DNA from: an uncultured delta proteobacterium
GTDB taxonomy: Bacteria; Myxococcota_A; Polyangia; Polyangiales; Polyangiaceae
NCBI GenBank assembly: GCA_903892415.1
Contig: CAITIQ010000618.1
Coordinates: 1 to 43,518 of the forward strand
Direction of reading: 5' to 3'
Length of the DNA stretch: 43,518 nt
The notes beneath the pieces are model-generated. The model was not told where the DNA came from, searched no databases, and saw only the letters and a program-made list of their open reading frames with translations. The position numbers and the translations under genes were made by a program. Every line of letters begins with the position of its first letter. The first letter of the stretch is position 1. Shown in pieces: positions 1 to 7,248 of this stretch.

Positions 1-450
1 CAAGAGGAGATCGTTCAGCTGCTGGTGTTCGGCGAAAACGAGGCCACCGGCGTGGCTCTAGCGGGAGACGTGATCGGCGGCAGCGTAGCGACCTCGCTCG
101 CCAACGATCTGCTGGCGTCGGCCTTCGGTGGCGTGCTGCGCGACGTGTTGGCGGTGAACGTGGGCATCACCTCGGCGACCGGCGGTGGCTACCTCGGTGC
201 GCAGGTCTCGGTGTCGGATCAGTTCTCCTTCGGCGGGACGGTGGAGCAGGTGGAGCAGGTGCAAGCCACCACCAGCCAAACGCAAGCCGGCGGCTGCGGT
301 GATCTCTACTTCGATTATCGCATCAGCCGCAGTTGGTCCTTGCGCGGCTCGGGCGCCTACTGCGACTACGAGAACCAGACCACTGGCACGGGCTCCTCGC
401 AGGACGGCGTCTCGCTCGGGCTCGTTGTGCTGTGGCAACTTCGTTATTAG
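1..450 (+). CDS. TamB-like translocation/assembly protein, C-terminal end (5' truncated)
   Basis: This is the last 149 codons of a gene that enters from outside the window; the reading frame is open from base 1. The segment starts with an 'EEIVQLLVFGE' stretch, which matches the 'eILsLLlfG' landmark of the TamB (DUF490) C-terminal domain. It ends with alternating polar/hydrophobic strands (DLYFDYRISRSWSLRGSG) and a terminal aromatic residue pattern, as in TamB beta-strands facing the outer membrane. TamB proteins span the periplasm and help deliver lipids or outer-membrane proteins together with a TamA/BamA partner. The bulk of the protein is missing here, so only the family of the C-terminal domain is supported. 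The stop codon TAG at 448-450 lies 16 bases before the next gene, which suggests co-transcription. Confidence 0.75.
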   Translation, partial: QEEIVQLLVFGENEATGVALAGDVIGGSVATSLANDLLASAFGGVLRDVLAVNVGITSATGGGYLGAQVSVSDQFSFGGTVEQVEQVQATTSQTQAGGCGDLYFDYRISRSWSLRGSGAYCDYENQTTGTGSSQDGVSLGLVVLWQLRY

Positions 451-466
451 GAGTAGAGTCGCGCCC

Positions 467-673
467 ATGAGCGCTTGTCCGAAGATGCAGCTGTGTCCGG
501 TATTTCCAGTGTTCCGTAATCAGTCGGCCCTGCGGGTGATGCAGTCGCTCTACTGTGAGGGGGACTTTTCGCGCTGCGCGCGTTTCCAATCGGTGAGCCA
601 AGGGGTCGTGCCACCGAAGAATCTGCTGCCTGACGGCTCGGCCCTGCCAGCCCAACCGACTCGCAAGAACTGA
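467..673 (+). CDS. Small Cys-containing conserved protein (68 aa)
   Basis: A 68-residue protein starting at ATG 467, with AGGAG just upstream at the end of the tamB-like gene. It has cysteines at positions 4, 10, 30 and 37. It carries the pattern 'YC-x-GD-x3-CAR' followed by 'VPP-x-LLP-x-G', which I recognise as a recurrent small-protein or domain signature in bacteria (short C-terminal modules with YCxGD...CARY...VPxxLxPNG). No function is established for that signature to my knowledge. Four cysteines in CxxxxxC and CxxxxxxC spacing could bind a metal or an Fe-S cluster, but this is inference. Upstream codons in the same frame run into the tamB-like gene and are not coding. The stop at 671-673 is followed closely by the SUKH-like gene at 676. 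Confidence 0.6.
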   Translation: MSACPKMQLCPVFPVFRNQSALRVMQSLYCEGDFSRCARFQSVSQGVVPPKNLLPDGSALPAQPTRKN

Positions 674-675
674 GC

Positions 676-1551
676 ATGGCGGATCCGCTCTTGAGCAAAC
701 GCTGGCATGCCCTCGCAACGTGGCTCGCCAGCAACTCCCCGTGTACGGCGAGTTCGCTTTTGCCCGGGCTCGCAACTGCGGCGTTGGGCGAAGCATTGGG
801 CGAGCAGCCGCCGGAGGAGCTCGCAGAGCTTTACGCGCTAGCGGCGGGTCAGCGCGTCGGGGTCGAGCGGGCTACGGGCATTTTCAACGGCTACTGGTTC
901 ATGCCGATCGATGGCGTGGATGGGCTGAAACAAACGCGTGAGGACTTTCGTCAGGCGGCGCTGCACGGAGCAAGCTGGGCAAAGCCGGAGCGGTTCGCCT
1001 TCGCCAAGGACTTCGGCGGGAACTACTTGTGCCTCGAGGGCGGTCGCCTGCTCGAGCTCGAAGAGGGGAAAGCCCGCTACCAAGGCTCACTCGAGAAGCT
1101 GCTTGGCTCCGCGCTACGGAGTTGCCAGCAGAAAAAAACGATCGATCTCCCGGTCGAAGTGCGCGCAGTGCACGAGGTTTACTTCGATGCCACGCGGGCA
1201 CGAAGGGTGGGCGACGCGGTCAACCACAGCCTGTTCGAGTCGCTGCAGCTGCGCGCCGAGGTGGTCTCGATCGAAGCGGCGTTTGGTCACTTTGACAAGC
1301 GCCCGGACACGCTGCACGGCCTGGCCATCCGCATCCACGGCCTTCACGACGACCGCCGCCTCGATGTCAACAATCGCGGCGTCGTCGATCCGTATGATCA
1401 ACCTGTGCGTGGCACCCGGGCGGGACAGTTCAGCGGCGGCGGCGGCCCTGGCTACGTCGTCTACGCGTGGTCCACCGCGCCACTACCCGAGCGCTCCAGG
1501 TTGCGCGTCGAGCTCACCGACGTGCAGCTGCGCTTCGACGATCCAACGTAA
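676..1551 (+). CDS. SMI1/KNR4 (SUKH)-like domain protein
   Basis: A 291-residue soluble protein with no signal peptide. The first ~140 residues look like a SUKH (SMI1/KNR4) domain: an N-terminal helix with 'PPEELAELYALAAGQ', then 'GIFNGYWFMPID', and later 'AKDFGGNYLCLE' with the acidic/aromatic strand pattern typical of that fold. In bacteria SUKH domains are often immunity proteins for polymorphic toxins but also occur as house-keeping modules. The second half (~150-291) is a separate region with 'GLAIRIHGLHDDRRLDVNNRGVVDPYD' type beta segments that I do not recognise. No toxin gene is adjacent, so an immunity role is unsupported. The start is the first ATG after the upstream stop, three bases away. 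Confidence 0.6.
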   Translation: MADPLLSKRWHALATWLASNSPCTASSLLPGLATAALGEALGEQPPEELAELYALAAGQRVGVERATGIFNGYWFMPIDGVDGLKQTREDFRQAALHGASWAKPERFAFAKDFGGNYLCLEGGRLLELEEGKARYQGSLEKLLGSALRSCQQKKTIDLPVEVRAVHEVYFDATRARRVGDAVNHSLFESLQLRAEVVSIEAAFGHFDKRPDTLHGLAIRIHGLHDDRRLDVNNRGVVDPYDQPVRGTRAGQFSGGGGPGYVVYAWSTAPLPERSRLRVELTDVQLRFDDPT

Positions 1552-1581
1552 CGCGGCAGCCGGAACCAGGCTCCTGCGACC

Positions 1582-1974
1582 TCAGCGCGTCAGGTACGCG
1601 ATGGCCTCGGCCTCGTCGCTGAAGACCTTCGCGTCGCTGCGGTCCTGCGCCATCAGCCGCTGTACGTGAAGCATGCCGACCGGGGTCTGCACCAGCATGG
1701 CGACGCGTTTGAAGCCGACCAACGTGGCCCGACGGTGTTTGGCGAACATCGCCTCCGAGGCAGGGTCATTGCGGCCAGCCACGACCCGCGTATCAACCAA
1801 GAGCACGCAGCGCTCACGACCTTCCGTGTCGAGCACGCGCTGCAAAGGGTTGAAGGCCAACTCCACCTCCGCCTCACTGAGGAACGGGCGCACCTTGCGG
1901 GTGACGCGAATCAACCCGCGCGCGTCAACACGTTCAACAAGGTAAAAGTCGCTGTCGAGCAGGGTAGTGGCCAA
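1582..1974 (-). CDS. STAS/SpoIIAA-like small protein
   Basis: A 130-residue soluble protein starting from TTG; an in-frame stop lies just upstream and no ATG is available. It has the alternating strand/helix layout of STAS/SpoIIAA-like proteins: 'VLLVDTRVVAGRNDPASEAMFAKHRRATLVGFKRVAMLVQT', then 'AKVFSDEAEAIAYLT' as the last helix. Many myxobacteria have such single-domain proteins of unknown role. In the STAS family the loop after the second strand can carry a phosphorylatable Ser, but nothing here establishes that. It is convergent with the SUKH-like gene and stands 70 bases from the permease gene, so it may be transcribed alone. The family call is tentative. Confidence 0.5.
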   Translation of the reverse strand: MATTLLDSDFYLVERVDARGLIRVTRKVRPFLSEAEVELAFNPLQRVLDTEGRERCVLLVDTRVVAGRNDPASEAMFAKHRRATLVGFKRVAMLVQTPVGMLHVQRLMAQDRSDAKVFSDEAEAIAYLTR

Positions 1975-2043
1975 GCTACGTCACGCTAGCAATCGCGCCC
2001 GCTCGCACCAACACTTTCGCGCAAAGTGGACGTTGGCGCCGAG

Positions 2044-3093
2044 CTAGCTCGCTGATTGCGCTGGGCCGGGATCAGGCGCGTCGGCGACTTGAGCCACGCG
2101 TTGCTCGCGCGCCATGATCAAGATCTCCTTGGCCATGCGCAACACCAACGGCCCGAGCAGCAGCCCGGCCGGGCCAAACGCTGAGAGCCCACCAAAGGCC
2201 GCGACCAACAGCAACCAGGTCGAGAGGTCCAAGTGACCGCCCCAACGCTGCAGGAACGGCCGCAGCACGTTGTCGATCGACCCGATGCCAAACAGGCCGA
2301 TCAACGTTAGGACAATCGCTTTGCCCGTCTGCCCGTTGAGAGCGAGCCCCAAAGCGACCGGCGCCCAAACCATCGCCGTACCGATGCCCGGAACGAAGGC
2401 GCCAACGAACGTCAGCGCGCCCAAGATGGCGGCCCGCGGGATGCCGAGCACAAGGAAGGAACCTGTGGCGACGACCGCCTGGGCGAGCGCGGTGAGCCCC
2501 GCGCCGATGAACAAACCGCGGCCGGTCTCGATGAAGGTGTGGCCCAAGCGCTCGGCGGCGGCCCGTGGCAGCGGCGCATGTTCCACGAGCCAGGCCCAAA
2601 TCTCCCGGCCCGAGACCAGGAACTGAAACAGCGCCACGGTGAAGGTGGTCACTACGATCAGCGCCCAAGCCCCTGCGCCGGCGAACTGACTTGCTAGCTC
2701 CCAGGCCGTGTCTCCGTGCGTTTGTAACACCTCAACGAACTTGGTCAGGCCAACCGGACCTTCCGTCTCGCTGGAGGTCACCAGCGCCAGCGCCTGACGT
2801 GCTTGCGGCGAGGCAAGCATCGCCCGCGCGAACTCCAGGCCGCTCGAGACCAAGCTCACCGCCAACATCCCCACCGGGACGAACAAAGCAAAAACGATCA
2901 CGATGGCCACGGCTGCGCCCACAGCGCGCTTTCCGCGAGCCAGCTTGCTGATGCGCGTGACCAACGGATCGAGCAAAGCAGCCGTCCAAATCGCGACGAC
3001 GATCGGCGACCAAAGTTCGAGCAACACCCAGCCGGCCAACAACAAGACCACGACCGCACCGCCGGCGATCAGCGTGCGATCAACGCCCTTCAC
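2044..3093 (-). CDS. AI-2E family transporter (YdiK/PerM-like permease)
   Basis: A 349-residue polytopic membrane protein of the AI-2E/UPF0118 exporter family. It has an N-terminal pair of helices (about 8-40) with 'WSPIVVAIWTAALLDPLVTRI', another helix near 60-85, and a cytoplasmic-facing stretch. The C-terminal cluster of helices includes 'GALTFVGAFVPGIGTAMVWAPVAL' and 'GLSAFGPAGLLLGPLVLRM'; the PG-x-G and FG-x-x-G-x-x-x-GP motifs are family hallmarks. Members export small molecules or act as Na+/H+ antiporters; the substrate here is unknown. GTG start at 3093 overlaps the TGA of the upstream DUF1285 gene (GTGA), so the two are translationally coupled. The C-terminus is soluble and Pro/Ala-rich. 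Confidence 0.85.
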   Translation of the reverse strand: MKGVDRTLIAGGAVVVLLLAGWVLLELWSPIVVAIWTAALLDPLVTRISKLARGKRAVGAAVAIVIVFALFVPVGMLAVSLVSSGLEFARAMLASPQARQALALVTSSETEGPVGLTKFVEVLQTHGDTAWELASQFAGAGAWALIVVTTFTVALFQFLVSGREIWAWLVEHAPLPRAAAERLGHTFIETGRGLFIGAGLTALAQAVVATGSFLVLGIPRAAILGALTFVGAFVPGIGTAMVWAPVALGLALNGQTGKAIVLTLIGLFGIGSIDNVLRPFLQRWGGHLDLSTWLLLVAAFGGLSAFGPAGLLLGPLVLRMAKEILIMAREQRVAQVADAPDPGPAQSAS

Positions 3094-3590
3094 GTGCGCG
3101 TTCCGATCGCAAACGCTCTACCGTCGACCACGAGCCGCAGTGGCTCATCGGCGAGCCAGGGCTCGAGCGCGCTTTGCGCCTCACGCAAGAAGCGAGCGAG
3201 CACCGGCCGCGAGGCGCCACGCGGCAGGACCTCCACATACGCCACGCCCTCCTCGTCCACCTGCAGCGTCTCGGCACGAAGCGGCTCCTCGTGTCCTGAG
3301 CTCAGGCGCACCCGCGGAGCGCCCGCGCCGTCCGCGTGGATTGCAGCGACGAACTGCGCCGTATCCTCGACCTGGAGGTAGCACCAGTCGTAGCCGTTCT
3401 CGAGGATGGGCCGGCCGTCATCCGGGTGGTAGGAGAGCCAGGAGTGCATCGCCCGCGCGAGCGAAGGGCGCTCGACCTTTTCGCCCTCGTGCAGAAACTC
3501 ACCGAAGCGATTGAGCTGAATGCGGCTCTCGCGACTGAAGCCAGGCGGCGCCGGAAAGCGAAAGAACTCCGGGTGATCGCCTGGCTTCAT
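3090..3590 (-). CDS. DUF1285 domain-containing protein
   Basis: A 166-residue protein matching the DUF1285 family by 'INxFGxFLHEGE' (seen as 'LNRFGEFLHEGEKV'), 'LARAMHSWLSYHPDDGRPIL' and 'YDWCYLQVEDTAQFV'. DUF1285 proteins are cytosolic and uncharacterised. I chose ATG 3590 because GAGG lies eight bases upstream; a TTG at 3611 in the same frame would add seven residues but lacks a ribosome-binding site. The gene sits between the methyltransferase (ends 3618) and the permease (overlaps by four bases), forming a likely three-gene unit. There are no metal or catalytic motifs I can point to. Confidence 0.7.
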   Translation of the reverse strand: MKPGDHPEFFRFPAPPGFSRESRIQLNRFGEFLHEGEKVERPSLARAMHSWLSYHPDDGRPILENGYDWCYLQVEDTAQFVAAIHADGAGAPRVRLSSGHEEPLRAETLQVDEEGVAYVEVLPRGASRPVLARFLREAQSALEPWLADEPLRLVVDGRAFAIGTRT

Positions 3591-3617
3591 GGTCACTGCC
3601 TCATTGCCCAACGCGGT

Positions 3618-4364
3618 TCAGCGATCCTTCTGCCATATCGCTACGTAAAAGCCAGCGAACTGCTTGAGCGGTGAGTCCGCCAAGGCGACCTCGACGGCGC
3701 GCAATGCGCTCGAAACGACGGGCAAACTCATCACGAAGGCAGCCGGCGTGACGATGCGAATGCCGCGCGTGGCCACCAGCTTGGCTCCGGCCGGCGTGCG
3801 ATCACGGACCGAGAACGGCGAATCAAAGCGCGTGAAGACTGCGTCTTCTTTGAAGGCGCCCGAGGTCTTGCGCGCACCAGCGGCCTTCTTGGCGGCGTAG
3901 CGCAGGCTCCACGGATTGTAGAACTCGGCGATCACGTAGCCACCGGGCCGCACCACGCGCAGCATCTCCGAGAGGGCGGCGGAGATGTCGGGGATATGCG
4001 CCAGCACCTTGAACGAGCAGGCGACATCGAAGCTTTGGTCGGCGAAGGGCAGCGCCGTCGCTGAGCCCTCCACCACGTCGAGCCCACGGGCCTTGGCCTT
4101 CTCGAGCATGCCGGGCGAAAGATCGATCCCTTTGGCGCTGCGAGCGAAGTCGCTGAAACGCGTGAGCAACAGGCCGGTGCCGCAACCCACCTCGAGTACG
4201 TCCTTGCCCTCGCCGAAGCGACGCACGGTCTCTACCTCGAGGTCATCGAGCAGGTCGTGATAACCGCCTGGCTCGTTTCCTCCGCGCTTGTCGTCGTAGC
4301 CCTTCGCGAACTGGTCGTAGTACTTCCTGGATTGCTCTTCGCCTTGCGGTTCCACGGCGATCAA
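3618..4364 (-). CDS. Class I SAM-dependent methyltransferase
   Basis: A 248-residue methyltransferase of the Methyltransf_11 (UbiE/BioC-like) type. Motif I is 'VLEVGCGTGLLL' (about residues 60-71). The acidic residue binding the ribose hydroxyls follows in 'AKGIDLSPGML', and 'FDVACSFKVLAHIPD' and 'LRVVRPGGYVIAEFYNP' are motifs IV and post-IV. The acceptor is unknown; a C-terminal 'SPFSVRDRT..GAKLVATRGIRIVTP' region resembles small-molecule methyltransferases. Start is TTG at 4364; a GTG at 4355 is an alternative and neither has a clear ribosome-binding site. It is first in a likely unit with the DUF1285 and permease genes. Confidence 0.8.
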   Translation of the reverse strand: MIAVEPQGEEQSRKYYDQFAKGYDDKRGGNEPGGYHDLLDDLEVETVRRFGEGKDVLEVGCGTGLLLTRFSDFARSAKGIDLSPGMLEKAKARGLDVVEGSATALPFADQSFDVACSFKVLAHIPDISAALSEMLRVVRPGGYVIAEFYNPWSLRYAAKKAAGARKTSGAFKEDAVFTRFDSPFSVRDRTPAGAKLVATRGIRIVTPAAFVMSLPVVSSALRAVEVALADSPLKQFAGFYVAIWQKDR

Positions 4365-4397
4365 CTAGCACGGCGCGCCAGCGTCACCAACGACCAG

Positions 4398-5441
4398 CTA
4401 CCAAGAAAGCTGGACGCCCAAACCCACTGCATCCGGGGCGTCAGGCACGCCGATGACGGTGAGTGACTTGGGCGTCGCCGGCTTCTGGGGCAGCTTGCGA
4501 ACGCGGGTTTTCTCGACGCTGGGCGCAAAGTTCACCTGCGCCTCGATCACTCCGGCGATCATCAACGCCGCGAGGCTCGCTGTCGAAACGATGTTGGCCA
4601 CCTTCAGCTGATCGACCTGTTCTTCGAGCGCCACCGGGTCGAGCGCGCTGCCGCAAATATCTGGGCGTACCTTGGTGCCGCAAGTGGAGAGCACCGAGTG
4701 CCCCACGAAGGTACCAACCGAGGCTCCCAGCGCGGCGACCTCGATCGAAAGGAAGAACACGCCCAGCGCAGTGTTGTCGTTCACGAACTGCCCGACACCA
4801 AACGGCAACGCCGCCAGCCAGCGCGAGCGCTCGCTCACCACCAGCTCCTTTGAAGCCAGGTTCTCGAGCGAGGTCACGTAGGCCAGATAAGCGGTCCGCT
4901 CGGCGGCTTCCTCGCTCTTACGCTGCTGATCTAGCAGGGCTTGGCTGGTCAGGTCGGCCTCGACCTCGCTCTTGGCCTGCAAAAAGAGCTCGATCGTCTT
5001 CTGCGGAAAGATCGCCGGACTTGGAATGAAGGTCGGGCTCTGCTTGAGCAGCAGCTTGAACTGACTCTTGGCCTCGGCCTTGCGGTCGAGCAGGGCGAGC
5101 GCGAGCGCGTAGTAGGAGCGGGCTCGCCAAATGGTGCTCTCGTCGGTCAGCTTGCAACCGCCAGTCGTCAGCTGCGCGACCGTTGGACACGGCTCACGCG
5201 CCGGATCGAGCAGGACCTGAAAGCGCACCGCAGCTTCCTCGTATTGGGCGCCGTCGATCAGCGACTTCGCGTAGTCGAGCTCTTCCCCATCGGCGGCCAG
5301 CGCCACGCTTGCGCGACACAACGTCAGCGCGAGCGCGGCCAGGGCTAGCCATCGCGAAAGGATTGGGAAAGGTCGGACCGGCACTCGCGACGCATTGAAC
5401 CGAATAAACCGACCAATGCCAAGCAATGCAGCGTCTTCCAT
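4398..5441 (-). CDS. Secreted/membrane TPR-like protein of unknown function
   Basis: A 347-residue protein with a signal-like hydrophobic stretch (WLALAALALTLCRASVALA) ending in an AxA cleavage site near residue 50, then helical repeat-like sequence. The repeat region includes 'YAKSLIDGAQYEEAAVRFQVLL', 'YYALALALLDRKAEAKSQFKLLLKQSPTF' and an acidic coiled segment. The central part reads as TPR-type units, common in myxobacterial periplasmic proteins. Two hydrophobic segments follow ('ALGVFFLSIEVAALGASVGTFVGH' and 'IVSTASLAALMIAGVIEAQVNF'). The ATG at 5441 is chosen; the frame stays open to 5750 but that extension overlaps the divergent oxygenase gene and is Arg/Ser-rich non-coding-looking sequence. 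A GTG a few codons inside would put the signal peptide nearer the N-terminus. Function is unknown. Confidence 0.65.
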   Translation of the reverse strand: MEDAALLGIGRFIRFNASRVPVRPFPILSRWLALAALALTLCRASVALAADGEELDYAKSLIDGAQYEEAAVRFQVLLDPAREPCPTVAQLTTGGCKLTDESTIWRARSYYALALALLDRKAEAKSQFKLLLKQSPTFIPSPAIFPQKTIELFLQAKSEVEADLTSQALLDQQRKSEEAAERTAYLAYVTSLENLASKELVVSERSRWLAALPFGVGQFVNDNTALGVFFLSIEVAALGASVGTFVGHSVLSTCGTKVRPDICGSALDPVALEEQVDQLKVANIVSTASLAALMIAGVIEAQVNFAPSVEKTRVRKLPQKPATPKSLTVIGVPDAPDAVGLGVQLSW

Positions 5442-5601
5442 GGGATGCAGGGGCGCTGAGCGGCAAGACGACCGACAAATCCAGCCGGATCCATGGCGCG
5501 ACTGGGTGCGGTTACGCTGACGGTACGGGAGATCGCCGAGGCCAGCGGCTTCGGGGTTGTGACCGCAGCCCGGCCGTCGCACAGGAGATCCCTCCGCAAC
5601 G

Positions 5602-6327
5602 ATGCAGATCGTCCGTAATCGCGCCGCGACCGCCGAAGTGCCTGCCTGCGACTTCGAGCAGCAGGTCCTGCTGGCTCGCGCTGCGCTCGCAGCGGAGCGT
5701 GCCGCTGATTGGACGAAGCGGATCCTGGCCTCACGGCGCAGTTGGACCAAAGACTTTGGCGGGGATCAGTTTTCGCTCGGGCGGGCGTTTTACACCCACT
5801 ACGAGACCGAGCGGGCCAAGCTCTACTTCGACCAGGCCGAGCGCTCGAACGCGACGGTGGAGCGCTTGTTGCCGGGCATGCAGCAATGGATGCGCGAGCT
5901 TTTCAGCGCGATGGCGCGAGCGCAGGTGCGACCTCGGACCGGCTTCTGCGCGGCTGGAGCGCACATTTTTGAACCTGGTGCCTTGGTCGCGCGCAAGGGC
6001 GGCGTCGTCCACTTCGACGTCGAGGGCCTCTCGCCGCTACACCTCGCGCGAAGGGCGCGCTCGCTCTCGTTGGTGGTCATGCTGCAACCCGCAGCGTGGG
6101 GCGGGGGCTTACGCGTGTACGACGCTTTGTATGCAGGCAGCGAAGAGCCAAGCGCTACACAGCGAGCCGCACGCACGCAAACCGTCGCTTACGCCGCGGG
6201 GGACGCGCTGCTGATGAGCTCCTTCCGACTGCATCAAATCCGGCCCTTTCGCGGGGAGCGCGCACGCATCTCGCTCACGCTGCACGGCGTCGAGGTGGAT
6301 CGCGGGCTTTTCGAGACCTGGTTTTGA
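5602..6327 (+). CDS. 2OG-Fe(II) oxygenase family protein
   Basis: A 241-residue cytosolic protein with the facial-triad pattern of 2-oxoglutarate/Fe(II) dioxygenases. H137-x-D139 lies in 'GVVHFDVEGL', distal H211 in 'SFRLHQIRP', and a 2OG-binding Arg follows at R222 ('RARISLTLHG'). The intervening strand 'SLSLVVMLQPAAWGGGLRVYD' fits the double-stranded beta-helix of prolyl-4-hydroxylase-like enzymes. The N-terminal half is helical and has no clear match. The substrate cannot be told; such enzymes hydroxylate amino acids, peptides or small molecules. It is divergent from the TPR-like gene, with a 160-base gap that holds no further gene. It ends two bases from the convergent AgmX-like gene. ATG 5602 is the first ATG in frame but has only a distant AGGAG. 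Confidence 0.7.
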   Translation: MQIVRNRAATAEVPACDFEQQVLLARAALAAERAADWTKRILASRRSWTKDFGGDQFSLGRAFYTHYETERAKLYFDQAERSNATVERLLPGMQQWMRELFSAMARAQVRPRTGFCAAGAHIFEPGALVARKGGVVHFDVEGLSPLHLARRARSLSLVVMLQPAAWGGGLRVYDALYAGSEEPSATQRAARTQTVAYAAGDALLMSSFRLHQIRPFRGERARISLTLHGVEVDRGLFETWF

Positions 6328-6329
6328 GT

Positions 6330-7166
6330 CTAAGCGCGGGCCAGCGTGAAGCTGACCGTGGCCTTGAAGGCGGGCCCCTGACGACGCTTCAGCATCGTCC
6401 GCTCCGCCACGTTAGCAAAGCAGCGCTTCACGCCGTCGTTCGCGAGGTCACCGGCGACCACGACGCGCTCGCCTTCCGCCTGGCCCAAGCTGAGCGCGAG
6501 CTCGATCGAGCCTTGCAACGCCGGGCTTTGCCACAAACCCACGCGGTAACAGGCGGTGAAATGAGCGGCACTGCGATCGAGCTCGGCCCCGAGCAGCTGC
6601 TCCGATTTGCCGGCCGAGACGCTGACCGGACGGCGTCGCACCAGCGCGGGAGGCTCCGCCTTTGCCTTACTGAAGGCCGAGAGCACCGCCTCCGGCTCGT
6701 CGGGAGCGACAAGGATGCTGGGGTCGTAGTCGAGCGCCAGGGTGAACTCCTGCACCGCGACAGCACCGCTATTCGCTGCCAGCGCGTCAGCACGCAGCAG
6801 GTGCAACTTCGACAACGTCTCCGTGCTGCATAGCGAGGCTGCGTTCGAGGAAGCGTCGAGATCGGGCTTGATGGTCGGCGCTTGCACGGCCGGCGCTTGC
6901 ATGGCTGGCGGCCGAGGAGCAGCACACAGCGCGAACGCCCGCTCCACGCGCCGTGAGAGCTCCGCCGCATCGGTTAGCGCCGGGTCAAACGGCGCGAGCG
7001 CTAGCGCCTCTTGCTCGGCGTCGCGAATGGGGACCGCCGCTTCGCCGCTGCTCACCACGCTGGCCGCGCCGCTCGCCGCAAGCGCTCGTACATCCGCGCC
7101 GCTGGGCTCGGAGCTGCAAGCGCACCAGCAGGCGCAAAGGGCAAGGGTTGCAAGGGAAACCCGCAT
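6330..7166 (-). CDS. Lipoprotein with AgmX/PglI-like C-terminal domain
   Basis: A 278-residue lipoprotein: 'MRVSLATLALCACWCACSS' has a short signal with several candidate lipobox cysteines. A low-complexity Pro/Ala stretch 'QAPAVQAPT' follows. The last ~90 residues have 'HFTACYRVGLWQSPALQGSIELALSLGQ' and 'DLANDGVKRCFANVAERTM'. The CY...L...G...L..-G, then V..C pattern is the AgmX/PglI or TonB-like C-terminal domain common in myxobacterial gliding and envelope proteins. The two cysteines could form a disulfide. ATG 7166 is chosen over longer versions, because the open frame to 7322 would overlap the divergent transporter and lacks a signal peptide. Function is not known; periplasmic, outer-membrane-anchored localisation is inferred. 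Confidence 0.6.
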   Translation of the reverse strand: MRVSLATLALCACWCACSSEPSGADVRALAASGAASVVSSGEAAVPIRDAEQEALALAPFDPALTDAAELSRRVERAFALCAAPRPPAMQAPAVQAPTIKPDLDASSNAASLCSTETLSKLHLLRADALAANSGAVAVQEFTLALDYDPSILVAPDEPEAVLSAFSKAKAEPPALVRRRPVSVSAGKSEQLLGAELDRSAAHFTACYRVGLWQSPALQGSIELALSLGQAEGERVVVAGDLANDGVKRCFANVAERTMLKRRQGPAFKATVSFTLARA

Positions 7167-7248
7167 CGGTTGGGCGCAGCCTACTCGAGCTGCAGTTACC
7201 AGGCGAACGCCTCTTGCCAGGCCGCTCCACCTAGCAGAAGAACGTTGC

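Noticed and set aside
5493..5618. A 41-codon frame with 'LTVREIAEASGFG', like a helix-turn-helix start
   Set aside because: Too short, no ribosome-binding site, overlaps the oxygenase start and lacks the rest of a DNA-binding domain; treated as chance.
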